A stretch of 13,946 bases of DNA from NCBI GenBank assembly GCA_950063125.1, contig CATLZI010000026.1:1-13946 (forward strand). The letters run 5' to 3'. A program made the position numbers and the translations under genes. The notes under the pieces are model-generated. The model was given only the letters and a program-made list of their open reading frames with translations. It had not been told where the DNA came from and did not search any database. Positions 1-9,069 of the stretch are shown here, one piece after another (position 1 is the stretch's first letter; every line of letters begins with the position of its first letter). Source of the DNA: an uncultured Porticoccus sp. GTDB lineage: Bacteria; Pseudomonadota; Gammaproteobacteria; Pseudomonadales; Porticoccaceae.

Positions 1-464
1 CCATGGGCGCGGACGTGCCACACAATCGCTTGACCTACTGGGTACTGGAAACCTTGCGCGAACGGTCCGTAGCACGCGCGTCCAATGGTATCCAGGTGCC
101 CGCCGATCTGGATTCACCCGAACGCCTGCTGAACGGCGGAGCGGACTACAATGACATGTGCTCGGGCTGCCATCTCAAGCCCGGCAAAACCCAAAGCGAT
201 TTCACCTTGGGGCTGTACCCCGCGCCGCCCGATCTCACGGAAGTCCATGACACACACGGCGGTGACGCCGAGGCAGAGGATCGGCGCCGGTTCTGGATCA
301 TCAAGCACGGCATCAAGGCCTCCGGCATGCCGGCCTGGGCGCCCGGGCACGACGACGAGCGCATCTGGAATCGGGTGGCATTCTTGAAGCGCCTGCCGGA
401 ACTGTCGCCGGAGCAGTATCAGATTTTGACGGCTCGCGGCGACAATAATCAGGACCATCACTGA
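1..464 (+). CDS. Monohaem c-type cytochrome, 5' end missing
   Basis: This is the C-terminal part of a class I-like c-type cytochrome, a periplasmic or membrane-tethered electron carrier. The frame is open to the left edge. An ATG at position 3 exists, but the first visible residues (GADVPHNRLTYW) look like the interior of the family, just after the N-terminal membrane anchor, so I treat the gene as truncated. Counting from that ATG, the haem site CSGCH is at residues 53-57. A likely axial methionine sits in GMPAW (about 109), followed by a helical region ending LPELSPEQYQ, as is usual for this family. The tail ends in DHH. The APC permease follows 47 bp downstream on the same strand. The family is secure; the redox partner is unknown. 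Confidence 0.85.
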   Translation, partial: MGADVPHNRLTYWVLETLRERSVARASNGIQVPADLDSPERLLNGGADYNDMCSGCHLKPGKTQSDFTLGLYPAPPDLTEVHDTHGGDAEAEDRRRFWIIKHGIKASGMPAWAPGHDDERIWNRVAFLKRLPELSPEQYQILTARGDNNQDHH

Positions 465-511
465 TGTGAGGTCGGCCTGCTTTACTCACCACGCAAGAAT
501 CCGGGGGGATC

Positions 512-1840
512 ATGCCCGAAGATAAGGATAGAACGAGCCACTACAGGGAAGGCAGCCTGACCTTATGGGGCACCGTCATGCTGGGAACCGGCGTCATGAT
601 CGGCGCCGGTATCTTTGCGCTGACCGGGCAGATGGCCCAGATGACGGGCGTGCTGTTTCCGCTGGCGTTTCTGGCCGCAGCCGTGATTGTCAGCTTTAGC
701 GCCTATTCCTACATCAAAATTTCCAATGCCTATCCGTCGGCCGGTGGCATCGGCATGTATCTGCACAAGGCCTATGGCGATCGCCTGCCGACGGCGTTCA
801 ATGCCCTGCTGATGTACTTCTCCATGGTGATTGCCCAAAGCTTCCTGGCAAGAACGTTCGGATCCTACACCATGCAGCTGTTCGGTGGCGATGAGAGCGG
901 GCGTATGGTGCCGATCCTGGGGGTTTCTCTCCTGTTGGTCGCCTTTGTGATCAATCTGATGGGCAACCGCCTTATCGAGAGTGTTGCGTCGTTCATCGGT
1001 ATTCTGAAAATTGGAGGCATTCTGATTTTTGGTGTCGTGGGCGTCTGGATTGCCGATAGCATTTCCGTCGATTTCTCCAGCCCGGGAGAGGCCGGAACCC
1101 TGGGCAATTTCCTCGGTGCGACCGCGCTCGGGATATTGGCGTTCAAAGGTTTCACAACGATTACCAACAGTGGCTCGGAGGTGAAAGACCCGCACCGCAA
1201 CGTGGGGCGTGCCATCGTGATTTCCATTGCCGCGTGCGTGGTGATCTATACCCTGGTGGGCTTTGCCGTGGCCAGCAACCTGTCGCTCTCTGAAATTATT
1301 GAAACCCGTGACTATTCACTTGCCGCCGCGGCCCGACCGGCGCTGGGGGAATACGGCGTGTGGTTTACGGTGGCCATCGCCATGATGGCCACCGCCGGCG
1401 GCATTCTCGCCAGCATCTTTGCCGTTTCGCGCATGCTGGCCATGTTGACGGAAATGAAACTGGTTCCTCACCGTCACTTTGGCATGCCGGGTAGTATCCA
1501 GAAGCACACGCTGGTGTACACCGTAGTGCTGGGGCTTTTGCTAACCGCCTTCTTTGACCTGTCCCGAATCGCAGCGCTGGGAATCATCTTCTACCTGATC
1601 ATGGATATCGCCATCCATTGGGGCGTACTGCGTTACCTCCGTGACGATATCGATGCCAGGGCATGGGTGCCGAGTGTGGCAATCGTCCTGGACATGCTGG
1701 CGTTGGGCGGCTTTCTGTGGGTCAAGGCGACCACCGATCCGTTCGTGATTGGCGTGGCAGTCGCAAGTATGGCCCTGATAGCAGTGGTGGAGTTGATTTT
1801 CCTCAAAATACGGCCTGAACATCATGTGCACAATCACTGA
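512..1840 (+). CDS. APC-family amino acid/polyamine-type permease
   Basis: This 442-residue inner-membrane secondary transporter belongs to the amino acid-polyamine-organocation superfamily. It is hydrophobic throughout, consistent with about 12 membrane helices. The first helix carries the glycine-rich stretch GTGVMIGAGIFALTG (about residues 25-39), which in APC carriers is the unwound substrate-binding segment. The cytoplasmic loop with EVKDPHRNVGRA (about 223-234) is also typical of the superfamily. Length fits a full carrier. A purine-rich GGGGGGA lies just upstream of the ATG. The C terminus ends in a His-rich tail (EHHVHNH), unusual enough to note and possibly metal-binding. The substrate cannot be read from sequence. 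Part of this gene is matched by a decayed copy near 4105-4156. Confidence 0.9.
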   Translation: MPEDKDRTSHYREGSLTLWGTVMLGTGVMIGAGIFALTGQMAQMTGVLFPLAFLAAAVIVSFSAYSYIKISNAYPSAGGIGMYLHKAYGDRLPTAFNALLMYFSMVIAQSFLARTFGSYTMQLFGGDESGRMVPILGVSLLLVAFVINLMGNRLIESVASFIGILKIGGILIFGVVGVWIADSISVDFSSPGEAGTLGNFLGATALGILAFKGFTTITNSGSEVKDPHRNVGRAIVISIAACVVIYTLVGFAVASNLSLSEIIETRDYSLAAAARPALGEYGVWFTVAIAMMATAGGILASIFAVSRMLAMLTEMKLVPHRHFGMPGSIQKHTLVYTVVLGLLLTAFFDLSRIAALGIIFYLIMDIAIHWGVLRYLRDDIDARAWVPSVAIVLDMLALGGFLWVKATTDPFVIGVAVASMALIAVVELIFLKIRPEHHVHNH

Positions 1841-1936
1841 GGGATTCGATCTGAAATCCGGAGACAGAGTCCAGCGACTGTATTGGGACGATAAAGGACC
1901 ATCGCACTATTAACAATCTCCACCGGAGAACCGATC

Positions 1937-2380
1937 ATGGAAATTAAAACCTTTTTCGATCTGATCGACTGGACGCGAAAGTTGCATGAAAATCTGGCGG
2001 AATGCCTGGTGCATTGCGCTCCGCAATATGCCGATCAACGAACTTCACTGCTGCTGGATTATCTGGTAAAGCATGAAAAGACTGTGGCGCAGCTCATTCA
2101 CCAGTTGGAAGGAACCTCCAGCTTAAAAGTGCTGAACGCGCACTGTGACGAATACCTGGACCAGCGTCCTTTTTTGCGACATCAGCATAGGGGTGAAGAT
2201 TTCGTGACGCTAAACCCCGATGAAATCATGAAAATGTTGGTGCAGGAACACGAGCAGATTATCGAACTCTACCGTCACTTGTATTGGCATGCCGAAACAA
2301 TATCCGCACAAGATATACTGAAACAACTGTTGGAACTGGAAGAACACCAAGCGATGAAAATCGCTCAGGTGATAGAATGA
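1937..2380 (+). CDS. Small His/Glu/Cys-rich helical protein, copy A
   Basis: I do not recognise a named family. The 147-residue product is soluble, mostly alpha-helical by composition, and has no signal peptide. Its conserved-looking sites are LHxxLAxCLxHC (H17, C23, H26, C27), YLxxHE (H46, E47), HEQII (H105, E106) and EEH (135-137). His/Glu pairs spaced along four predicted helices resemble hemerythrin-like or ferritin-like metal-binding bundles, but this is inference. It aligns without gaps to the protein at 4541-4999: 28 of the first 47 residues and 18 of the last 43 are identical. GGAG at 1925-1928 precedes the ATG by 8 nt. It lies 96 bp after the permease and 97 bp before the GltB-like gene, all on one strand. 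Confidence 0.8.
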   Translation: MEIKTFFDLIDWTRKLHENLAECLVHCAPQYADQRTSLLLDYLVKHEKTVAQLIHQLEGTSSLKVLNAHCDEYLDQRPFLRHQHRGEDFVTLNPDEIMKMLVQEHEQIIELYRHLYWHAETISAQDILKQLLELEEHQAMKIAQVIE

Positions 2381-2477
2381 ATATAAACAGGACGGCTGTT
2401 GTCCCACGTTTCTTTTGTGTTGAAAGGTTTCACCTTCGCATCCAGCGTAAGGGTAATAAAAGCCGGAGGCGGGATCC

Positions 2478-4070
2478 ATGCGTTATCTTCCCTTGCTACT
2501 TACTTTTGTCTTATTGATTGCTGCCACAATATTGCCCTTTGTCGCGTACCGGCCCAGTCATCACTGGAGCATCCTGCTTTTTCTGGTCATTGCCGCCATT
2601 GGTATCTGGGATTTGTTGCAGCGCCGACATACCTTGCTCCGCAACTACCCGTTGATCGGCCACTTCCGCTGGTTGGCGGAGGCGATACGGCCACAAGTCC
2701 GTCAATATTTCGTCGAATCGGGCACCGACGGCCGGCCGTTCGACCGCAATGAGCGCTCGGTTATCTACGAGCGCGCCAAAGAGACCGCCGGTGTCGTCCC
2801 GTTCGGCACCGAACTCGATGTCACCGCCGAGGGTTACGAATGGATCGGCGCCTCGTTGGCTGCACCTGGCCAGAAATCGCCCTCATCACTGCGTGTCACC
2901 GTCGGTGGGCCGAATTGTTCGAGCCCCTACTCTTGTTCGGTATTCAATATTTCGGCGATGAGTTTTGGTGCTTTGGGACAAGCCGCTATACGGGCTCTGA
3001 ACAAAGGGGCTGCTATGGGTGAATTCGCCCACGATACTGGCGAAGGCGGCATCAGCATGTACCATAAGGAGTTTGGGGGCGACCTGATCTGGGAGATCGG
3101 CACCGGTTATTTCGGATGCCGTAATCGTAACGGCCGATTTGACCCCACACAATTTGCCGACCAGGCTGCCCTGCCACAGGTAAAGATGATTGAGATAAAA
3201 TTGTCACAAGGGGCCAAGCCCGGCCACGGCGGAGTGCTCCCCGCCGCCAAGGTAACCGACGAGATCGCGAGGGCACGAGGTGTCGACGCCCATCAGGATT
3301 GCCTCTCCCCCGACCACCACTCCGCGTTCACCACCCCACGAGAGCTGATCCACTTTATTACCGAATTGAGAGAACTGTCAGGTGGAAAACCGATTGGCAT
3401 TAAATTGTGTATAGGCCATCGTTGGGAGTTTTTGGCTATCTGCAAGGCGATCGTTGCTGAAGGCACCGGACCGGATTTTGTCGTCATCGACGGCGCGGAG
3501 GGCGGAACCGCGGCTGCGCCCATGGAATTTCCCGATCACGTCGGCATGCCACTGCGAGAAGGTTTGGTGTTTGCTCACAACGCATTGCTTGGGTATGACT
3601 TGCGGGATAAAATTCGGCTCGCCGCCAGCGGAAAAATTATCACGGGGTTTCGACTGGCGGCCAACCTGGCGCTCGGTGCGGACTGGTGCAATTCGGCGCG
3701 GGGTTTCATGTTTTCCCTGGGTTGCGTGCAGTCGCTGAAATGCCACACCAACCGCTGCCCGACAGGGATCACCACGCAGAGTCGCACTCGCCAGCGGGGA
3801 TTGGATATCGCGGACAAATCGCAACGGGTAGCGAACTTTCACCGTGAGACCGTGACCACCCTCGGGCAGATCATGCGAGCTGCCGGTATTTCCGAACCTT
3901 CGGAACTCCAGCCCCACCACTTGTATCGGCGCTTATCGGCCACAGAAATACGGCGCTTCGACGACCTTTATCCCACAGTGGCTCGGGGAAGCCTTCTGAA
4001 GGACCCGCCACGCGATTGGGTTGCGGGCTGCCGGGAAGCCTGTGTCGACAGTTTTCAGCGCGCCGGATGA
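2478..4070 (+). CDS. Membrane-anchored FMN-binding glutamate synthase-like protein (GltB central domain)
   Basis: The 530-residue product has two N-terminal membrane helices (about 3-23 and 31-47) followed by a glutamate-synthase-type FMN-binding barrel. Family motifs are LSQGAKPGHGG (about 242-252), SPDHHSAFTTP (277-287), DGAEGGTAAAP (338-348) and LGCVQSLKCHTNRCPTG (414-430). The last gives cysteines C416, C422 and C427 in the CX5CX4C spacing of the GltB 3Fe-4S cluster. There is no N-terminal glutaminase domain and no GltD partner nearby, so it is not a conventional glutamate synthase. This stand-alone family is widespread, but its reaction is not established as far as I know. GGAGG at 2465-2469 lies 8 nt before the ATG. 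The membrane anchor suggests the barrel works at the inner membrane surface. The family call is firm and the function open. Confidence 0.9.
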   Translation: MRYLPLLLTFVLLIAATILPFVAYRPSHHWSILLFLVIAAIGIWDLLQRRHTLLRNYPLIGHFRWLAEAIRPQVRQYFVESGTDGRPFDRNERSVIYERAKETAGVVPFGTELDVTAEGYEWIGASLAAPGQKSPSSLRVTVGGPNCSSPYSCSVFNISAMSFGALGQAAIRALNKGAAMGEFAHDTGEGGISMYHKEFGGDLIWEIGTGYFGCRNRNGRFDPTQFADQAALPQVKMIEIKLSQGAKPGHGGVLPAAKVTDEIARARGVDAHQDCLSPDHHSAFTTPRELIHFITELRELSGGKPIGIKLCIGHRWEFLAICKAIVAEGTGPDFVVIDGAEGGTAAAPMEFPDHVGMPLREGLVFAHNALLGYDLRDKIRLAASGKIITGFRLAANLALGADWCNSARGFMFSLGCVQSLKCHTNRCPTGITTQSRTRQRGLDIADKSQRVANFHRETVTTLGQIMRAAGISEPSELQPHHLYRRLSATEIRRFDDLYPTVARGSLLKDPPRDWVAGCREACVDSFQRAG

Positions 4071-4104
4071 TCCTGGTCCGCCGGGGCGGGCAAGTCAAAC
4101 AGTT

Positions 4105-4156
4105 GAAGCATGCTCTGGTATACACTGCAGTGCTGGGCTCGTATTTTCCTGAAAAT
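4105..4156 (+). pseudogene. Decayed fragment of a second APC permease gene
   Basis: Positions 4105-4137 match 1501-1533 of the intact permease gene at 27 of 33 bases without gaps, in the same codon phase, encoding KHALVYTAVLG against KHTLVYTVVLG. Positions 4143-4156 then match 1796-1809, near the 3' end of the permease, at 13 of 14 bases, encoding IFLKI in a shifted frame. The two patches are collinear with the permease, but roughly 260 bp between them is missing. GAGACAGA at 4169-4176 also recurs at 1861-1868, just after the intact permease. I read this as the remnant of a duplicated permease with internal deletions. The first patch is strong by eye; the second and third are supportive only. 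The rest of 4071-4255 holds no gene I can support. Confidence 0.6.
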
Positions 4157-4255
4157 CTCGGCGCGGGCGAGACAGACCGAGCACGAGGAACCGCATGCAC
4201 ACCACCACTAAAACTTGGGACTAGAACCGAGGACCACACCATAATGGAGAATCAT

Positions 4256-4462
4256 ATGCTGGGTAACACAATGTGGGCGGGACACTGGCTGTGGATGCTG
4301 GTGGTCGCCGTTGTCGTCGTCATTCCGGTCTGGCGTATCTGCCAGCGCACAGGCTATCCGGGTTGGATGGGACTCCTGATACTGTTTCCCGTCGTTAATC
4401 TCCTTTTCCTGTATTTCATAGCATTTACGGCCTGGCCGGCGGATAAAGCCGGGGGAGCATAA
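4256..4462 (+). CDS. Tiny membrane protein with two hydrophobic segments
   Basis: This product of about 68 residues has two hydrophobic segments, one around WLWMLVVAVVVVIPVW and one around GLLILFPVVNLLFLYFIAF. They are joined by a short basic, Gly/Pro-containing loop (RICQRTGYPGW), and the tail reads WPADKAGGA. The aromatic/Pro/Asn pattern recalls small DUF5684/DUF805-like membrane proteins often annotated only as hypothetical; that resemblance is from memory. Two starts are possible. ATG 4256 has GGAG at 4246-4249 with 6-nt spacing. ATG 4244 would add four residues and uses GAGGA at 4229-4233 with 10-nt spacing. I prefer 4256. It sits between the permease remnant and copy B of the helical protein. 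Function unknown. Confidence 0.65.
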   Translation: MLGNTMWAGHWLWMLVVAVVVVIPVWRICQRTGYPGWMGLLILFPVVNLLFLYFIAFTAWPADKAGGA

Positions 4463-4540
4463 TGGCTGAGCACCGGCATGCTCACTTACCGCCGCCGGCC
4501 GATAAGGCCACTTGTTGGAATCATCGAGGATAGATTCAGT

Positions 4541-4999
4541 ATGGAAGTCAAAACATTTTATAATCTGATCGAATGGACCCGTGAATTACACGCGAAATTG
4601 GCAACATGCCTCGCCCATTGTGCTTCCCGTCACGATGATGAGCGGGCCTCAATGCTGCTTGAGTATCTGGCGTCTCACGAAACCGAAATGGAGAAAATGG
4701 TTGCGGCCTTCGAGCGGCAGGCCGATCCTAAGGCTGTTCACACATATGTGTATGATTACATACCCCATAATCCCATTACGACACATCTGGTTTGTGATGA
4801 TCACTACGCCAAGCTGGATGCCGGTGCGATCAGTACGGAAGTCTTCGATTTTCACGAGCAAATTATCGATCTTTACCAATCGCTCGTGGGTAAGGCGGAA
4901 ATTCGGGAAGCCGCGGAACTTGTGCAATCACTGCTGGCTATGGAAGAACACGAAACCAAGCGCTTGGTCCGGCAGATAGAGCGAATGGACGACCTGTAG
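4541..4999 (+). CDS. Small His/Glu/Cys-rich helical protein, copy B
   Basis: This 152-residue paralogue of the 1937-2380 product aligns without gaps over 147 residues. It keeps H17, C23, H26, C27, H46-E47, H105-E106 and E135-E136-H137 at identical positions, while the middle (about 55-100) has diverged and gained several Tyr and His. Strict retention of His, Glu and Cys with a freely changing middle suggests a metal- or cofactor-binding helical bundle, which is inference. GAGGA at 4526-4530 precedes the chosen ATG. An upstream in-frame ATG at 4478 would add 21 residues that copy A lacks, so I reject it. The gene is 78 bp after the tiny membrane protein and converges on merR with 69 bp between the stops. 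Confidence 0.8.
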   Translation: MEVKTFYNLIEWTRELHAKLATCLAHCASRHDDERASMLLEYLASHETEMEKMVAAFERQADPKAVHTYVYDYIPHNPITTHLVCDDHYAKLDAGAISTEVFDFHEQIIDLYQSLVGKAEIREAAELVQSLLAMEEHETKRLVRQIERMDDL

Positions 5000-5068
5000 G
5001 CAGAGAAAAGGGCCCTCATCAATCGAGGTGACCGTCGGAATGTGTATCCAGCTTAGCCAAGCGCCAGA

Positions 5069-5494
5069 TTAGTCACAACAACCACGGCCCCCTGTATGCA
5101 GTGACGCAATGAGCGGGCACGTGATATCGCCCTCATGTACATGGCATCGATCGACCATTTCCTGCAATGCCGTTTCAATTTTTTTCAGCCTGTTGATCTT
5201 CTCCCTTACATTCCGCAATTTATCCTCGGCAAGCGCGCTGGCTTCCTGACAATGGGTGCCATCTTCCAGCCGAAGCAGGTTGGCGATTTCATCGAGGCTG
5301 AAGCCCAGCCGTTGCGCCGTTTTCACGAACGTCAATCGGTCAATATCGGCGGAGCCATAGCGCCGGATGCCGCCTGGAGGACGCTCGGGTATGGCTACCA
5401 GGCCCCGGCGCTGGTAATAGCGGATGGTTTCGACATGCACCTGAGCCGCCTTCGCCAAACCGCCGATGGTCAGTGAGTTTACTGTGTTCTGCAT
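5069..5494 (-). CDS. merR: Mercury-responsive MerR transcriptional regulator
   Basis: This is the Hg(II)-sensing repressor/activator of the divergent merTPA genes. From ATG 5494 the protein has 141 residues. The N-terminal winged helix-turn-helix reads [10 protein letters not shown]...[11 protein letters not shown]...GGIRRYG, followed by the dimerisation helix with [20 protein letters not shown]. The three Hg ligands fall at C82, C117 and C126, exactly the numbering of Tn501/Tn21 MerR, which is the main reason for choosing this start over an upstream ATG at 5515. On the minus strand GGAG lies 9 nt before ATG 5494. The longer start would lie inside the operator dyad. An extra C-terminal Cys-Cys near the end is a small variation. 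It represses without Hg and activates with Hg through the 5500-5530 promoter. Confidence 0.95.
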   Translation of the reverse strand: MQNTVNSLTIGGLAKAAQVHVETIRYYQRRGLVAIPERPPGGIRRYGSADIDRLTFVKTAQRLGFSLDEIANLLRLEDGTHCQEASALAEDKLRNVREKINRLKKIETALQEMVDRCHVHEGDITCPLIASLHTGGRGCCD

Positions 5495-5499
5495 ATGAC

Positions 5500-5530
5500 T
5501 TGACTCCGTAGCCAACTACGGAAGTAACCT
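5500..5530 (+). promoter_or_regulatory. mer promoter for merTPA
   Basis: The -35 element TTGACT (5500-5505) and -10 element TAACCT (5525-5530) are separated by 19 bp instead of the usual 17. That over-long spacer is the hallmark of MerR-controlled promoters, where Hg-bound MerR untwists the DNA to realign the two boxes. The layout closely follows the Tn501/Tn21 mer promoter. The merT start is 38 bp downstream, and merR diverges on the other side. Confidence 0.9.
5505..5522. promoter_or_regulatory. MerR operator dyad
   Basis: Inverted arms TCCGTAG (5505-5511) and CTACGGA (5516-5522) flank a 4-bp centre and lie wholly between the -35 and -10 boxes. Arm sequence and position match the classical mer operator. 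The dyad lies 11 bp outside the merR start chosen here, so MerR binding would also restrict its own transcription. Confidence 0.9.
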
Positions 5531-5567
5531 TACGCCAACAGCCAATGTCATGAAAGGAGCAAGCGAT

Positions 5568-5918
5568 ATGTCATCACAGAAATCCGGGCGTGCTCCCCTG
5601 GCAGTCGGAGGAATTGCCGGGGTCCTGGCATCAATCTGCTGTCTCGGGCCTCTGGTACTGATTACCCTGGGCGTCTCCGGCGCCTGGATCGGTAACCTGA
5701 CCGTTTTGGAGCCCTATCGGCCACTATTTATCGGCATTGCGCTGGTCGCCATGTTCTTTGCCTGGCGCCGAATCTTTCGGCCTCCGAAAAGCTGCCAGCC
5801 GGAGGATGCCTGCGCCGCCCGACAAGTTCGGTTGGCCTATAAGGTGTTCTTCTGGGTGGTATCGGTGCTGATACTGATCGCTTTGGTCTTCCCCTACGTC
5901 CTGCCCTGGTTTTATTGA
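5568..5918 (+). CDS. merT: Mercuric ion transport protein MerT
   Basis: This inner-membrane Hg(II) importer passes mercury from MerP to the cytoplasm for reduction by MerA. It has 116 residues from ATG 5568, the usual MerT length. Three membrane helices are visible. The first carries the Cys pair C24-C25 (ICCLGPLVL), and the cytoplasmic loop between helices 2 and 3 carries C76 and C82, as in Tn501 MerT. The conserved block GAWIGNLTVLEPYRP is present. AAGGAG at 5554-5559 lies 8 nt before ATG 5568; the in-frame ATG at 5550 overlaps that site and is rejected. merP follows 14 bp downstream in the same operon. Confidence 0.96.
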   Translation: MSSQKSGRAPLAVGGIAGVLASICCLGPLVLITLGVSGAWIGNLTVLEPYRPLFIGIALVAMFFAWRRIFRPPKSCQPEDACAARQVRLAYKVFFWVVSVLILIALVFPYVLPWFY

Positions 5919-5932
5919 TTGGAGACTGACTT

Positions 5933-7632
<1,700 letters not shown>

Positions 7633-7634
7633 GA

Positions 7635-7691
7635 TTAACAAGTGTCCAGCTGTTTCAGTGCCTTGGCTACTTCATCCGCCTTGAGGATGTT
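7635..7691 (-). pseudogene. Possible decayed C-terminal coding tail
   Basis: In the 100-bp gap between merA and the convergent ATP-grasp gene, the minus strand reads NILKADEVAKALKQLDTC and then TAA at 7635-7637. The frame is closed upstream by TAA at 7692-7694 and has no start codon. Amphipathic, natural-looking composition is the only support, so it may be chance. I do not recognise the parent gene. No convincing terminator hairpin was seen in this gap. Confidence 0.2.
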
Positions 7692-7732
7692 TTAGTCCCA
7701 TCGCCTCACGGTTTAAAAGAGACGTTTTCTGA

Positions 7733-9007
7733 TTAATCTTTAAGGAGCAAAGGCGCAAAGCCGCCGCCGGGCGTACGAAAATTGGTGGTCTGTCCCCGAT
7801 ACAGCCTTGCCGCAGCCAGGAGCAGGGTGCCGCGATAGGTATACAGGCGCACGTCAACCTTTAGCTTCTCCCGCTCACCATCGACCAGAACCAGGCGCTC
7901 GGAAGGCGGCACATAGGCCTGAGCGATATAGTCGCTTTCGAGAATCCGGGCAAAGGTGCTTTTGGTGAGCTTGCTGCCCCGGTACACGCCCTTGCTGCCG
8001 TGGCCGGCCACCGGTTTGAAGAACCACTGTCGCCGTTCCCGCCACAGATCCTCGCCGTTACTGGCGGTGACCTGTACGGTGCGTGGAATGCCACGGCGGA
8101 GTAATTGGGCGTTTTCAGGGCTCAAACCCCAACCCATAAGCGTTGTGTGATCCGACAATACCGCCAGGTTGCGCTTGTCCGCCAACAGGGCATGGACAAA
8201 GGGGTTGGGGGTTATGACGGCGCCGCCGTCCAGCCAGGCCGAACGCAAGGCGGCGTGTTCGGGGGTTTCGAGCCCGAAGTCGACCAATCGGTTGTAAACC
8301 AGGTCGATTCGCTTGTCGCCAGCGTATAACGCGCCCGCCGCATATTTGAGATCAGTGGGGGTGAGTATGACGGTATCGATACCCTTGTTGCACAAGAGCT
8401 GCTGCGCCAGCCGGAACTCGGGGTAGAGATGCTGTTCCTCAGGCTTGTCATCGACGATCGCTATGCTCTGCGGGCGTCCACTGCCCCGCTGGGCGCGCCA
8501 TTCACTTTCGAACTGGGCGATCACTGCGGTGTCGAAGTCTTCGGCCCAGGAGGCTCGCGTAGCGCCACCGCAGCAGGGCAGTTGGGCCCGTGCCAGCACG
8601 GCATTGAGGAACGCGCCCCCCGCGTTGGTATTGACCTCGATCAGTCGGGGTCCCTCCGCGCCGAGGTGGAAATCATAGCCCATAAAGGCACCTGTGGGTC
8701 CGGGGTTGATCATGGCATTCTGCGGGGCCCAGGACAGGACCCGTCGCCGATAGTCGGGGAGGGCGGCAGCGGCCTCCAGAGCCTGGACGATGGCCAGCAT
8801 ATGGTCCAATTCCTGACCGGGAACGAAGACAGCGGCATTGGAAAAGAGTTGCTGCCAGGCCGTGCTGGACAGGATTTCGCCGGCGTTGTCCCCCAACTGA
8901 CTGGCAAGATTGGCAACGATTGCTGGCCGATCGAGGGTGACGCAGAGACAGTGCCGGTTCAGCCTTTCCGCTTCTGTCTGTTCCGGCGTATCATCGGTTG
9001 GTTGCAA
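7733..9007 (-). CDS. Conserved hypothetical ATP-grasp-like protein
   Basis: This 424-residue cytosolic protein appears related to ATP-grasp ligases, possibly of the glutathionylspermidine-synthase type. Suggestive motifs are IEVNTNAGG (123-131), VYNR (237-240), a DKR (277-279) after ITPNPF, FFKPVAGHGSKGV (329-341, an ATP-grasp-like Lys and glycine loop), KVDVR (383-387) and a Gly-rich end GQTTNFRTPGGGFAP (405-419). These resemble the acidic metal-ATP ligands and lysines of the fold, but a structure search is needed to confirm it. The start is TTG at 9007, supported by GAGGA at 9014-9018 with 6-nt spacing; no in-frame ATG lies near. It is the last gene of the minus-strand group, 62 bp after the DUF1622 gene. 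Substrate and product unknown. Confidence 0.75.
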   Translation of the reverse strand: MQPTDDTPEQTEAERLNRHCLCVTLDRPAIVANLASQLGDNAGEILSSTAWQQLFSNAAVFVPGQELDHMLAIVQALEAAAALPDYRRRVLSWAPQNAMINPGPTGAFMGYDFHLGAEGPRLIEVNTNAGGAFLNAVLARAQLPCCGGATRASWAEDFDTAVIAQFESEWRAQRGSGRPQSIAIVDDKPEEQHLYPEFRLAQQLLCNKGIDTVILTPTDLKYAAGALYAGDKRIDLVYNRLVDFGLETPEHAALRSAWLDGGAVITPNPFVHALLADKRNLAVLSDHTTLMGWGLSPENAQLLRRGIPRTVQVTASNGEDLWRERRQWFFKPVAGHGSKGVYRGSKLTKSTFARILESDYIAQAYVPPSERLVLVDGEREKLKVDVRLYTYRGTLLLAAARLYRGQTTNFRTPGGGFAPLLLKD

Positions 9008-9069
9008 GAGCTGTCCTCGATTTACTTTTGCGCTGGCCTCTTCATACCGTCTGAGCCCTGCGCTCTTTG

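Noticed and set aside
563..1195. Long minus-strand open frame opposite the permease gene
   Set aside because: Its His/Arg/Gln-rich, low-complexity translation shows no family motif and it lies wholly antisense to a well-supported membrane transporter.
1883..1913. TTGGGA and TATTAA as a promoter for helical protein A
   Set aside because: Spacing is 19 bp and both boxes match consensus weakly; not distinguishable from chance.
3378..3920. Minus-strand open frame of 180 codons inside the GltB-like gene
   Set aside because: It is antisense to conserved FMN and 3Fe-4S motifs and has no recognisable protein features.
4071..4104. GC-rich CCGCCGGGGCGGG stretch as a terminator for the GltB-like gene
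   Set aside because: The stem is short and imperfect and no run of T follows.
4103..4124. TTGAAG and TATACA as a promoter for the tiny membrane protein
   Set aside because: The boxes are only 10 bp apart, and the bases are better explained as permease-derived coding remnant.
5495..5515. Longer merR start at 5515
   Set aside because: It would place the start inside the operator dyad and shift the three Hg-binding Cys seven positions from their standard numbering, while ATG 5494 has a good ribosome-binding site.
7717..7732. A/T-rich hairpin-like stretch as a mer terminator
   Set aside because: Only four outer A-T pairs form and the inner bases do not pair, so no stable stem is supported.
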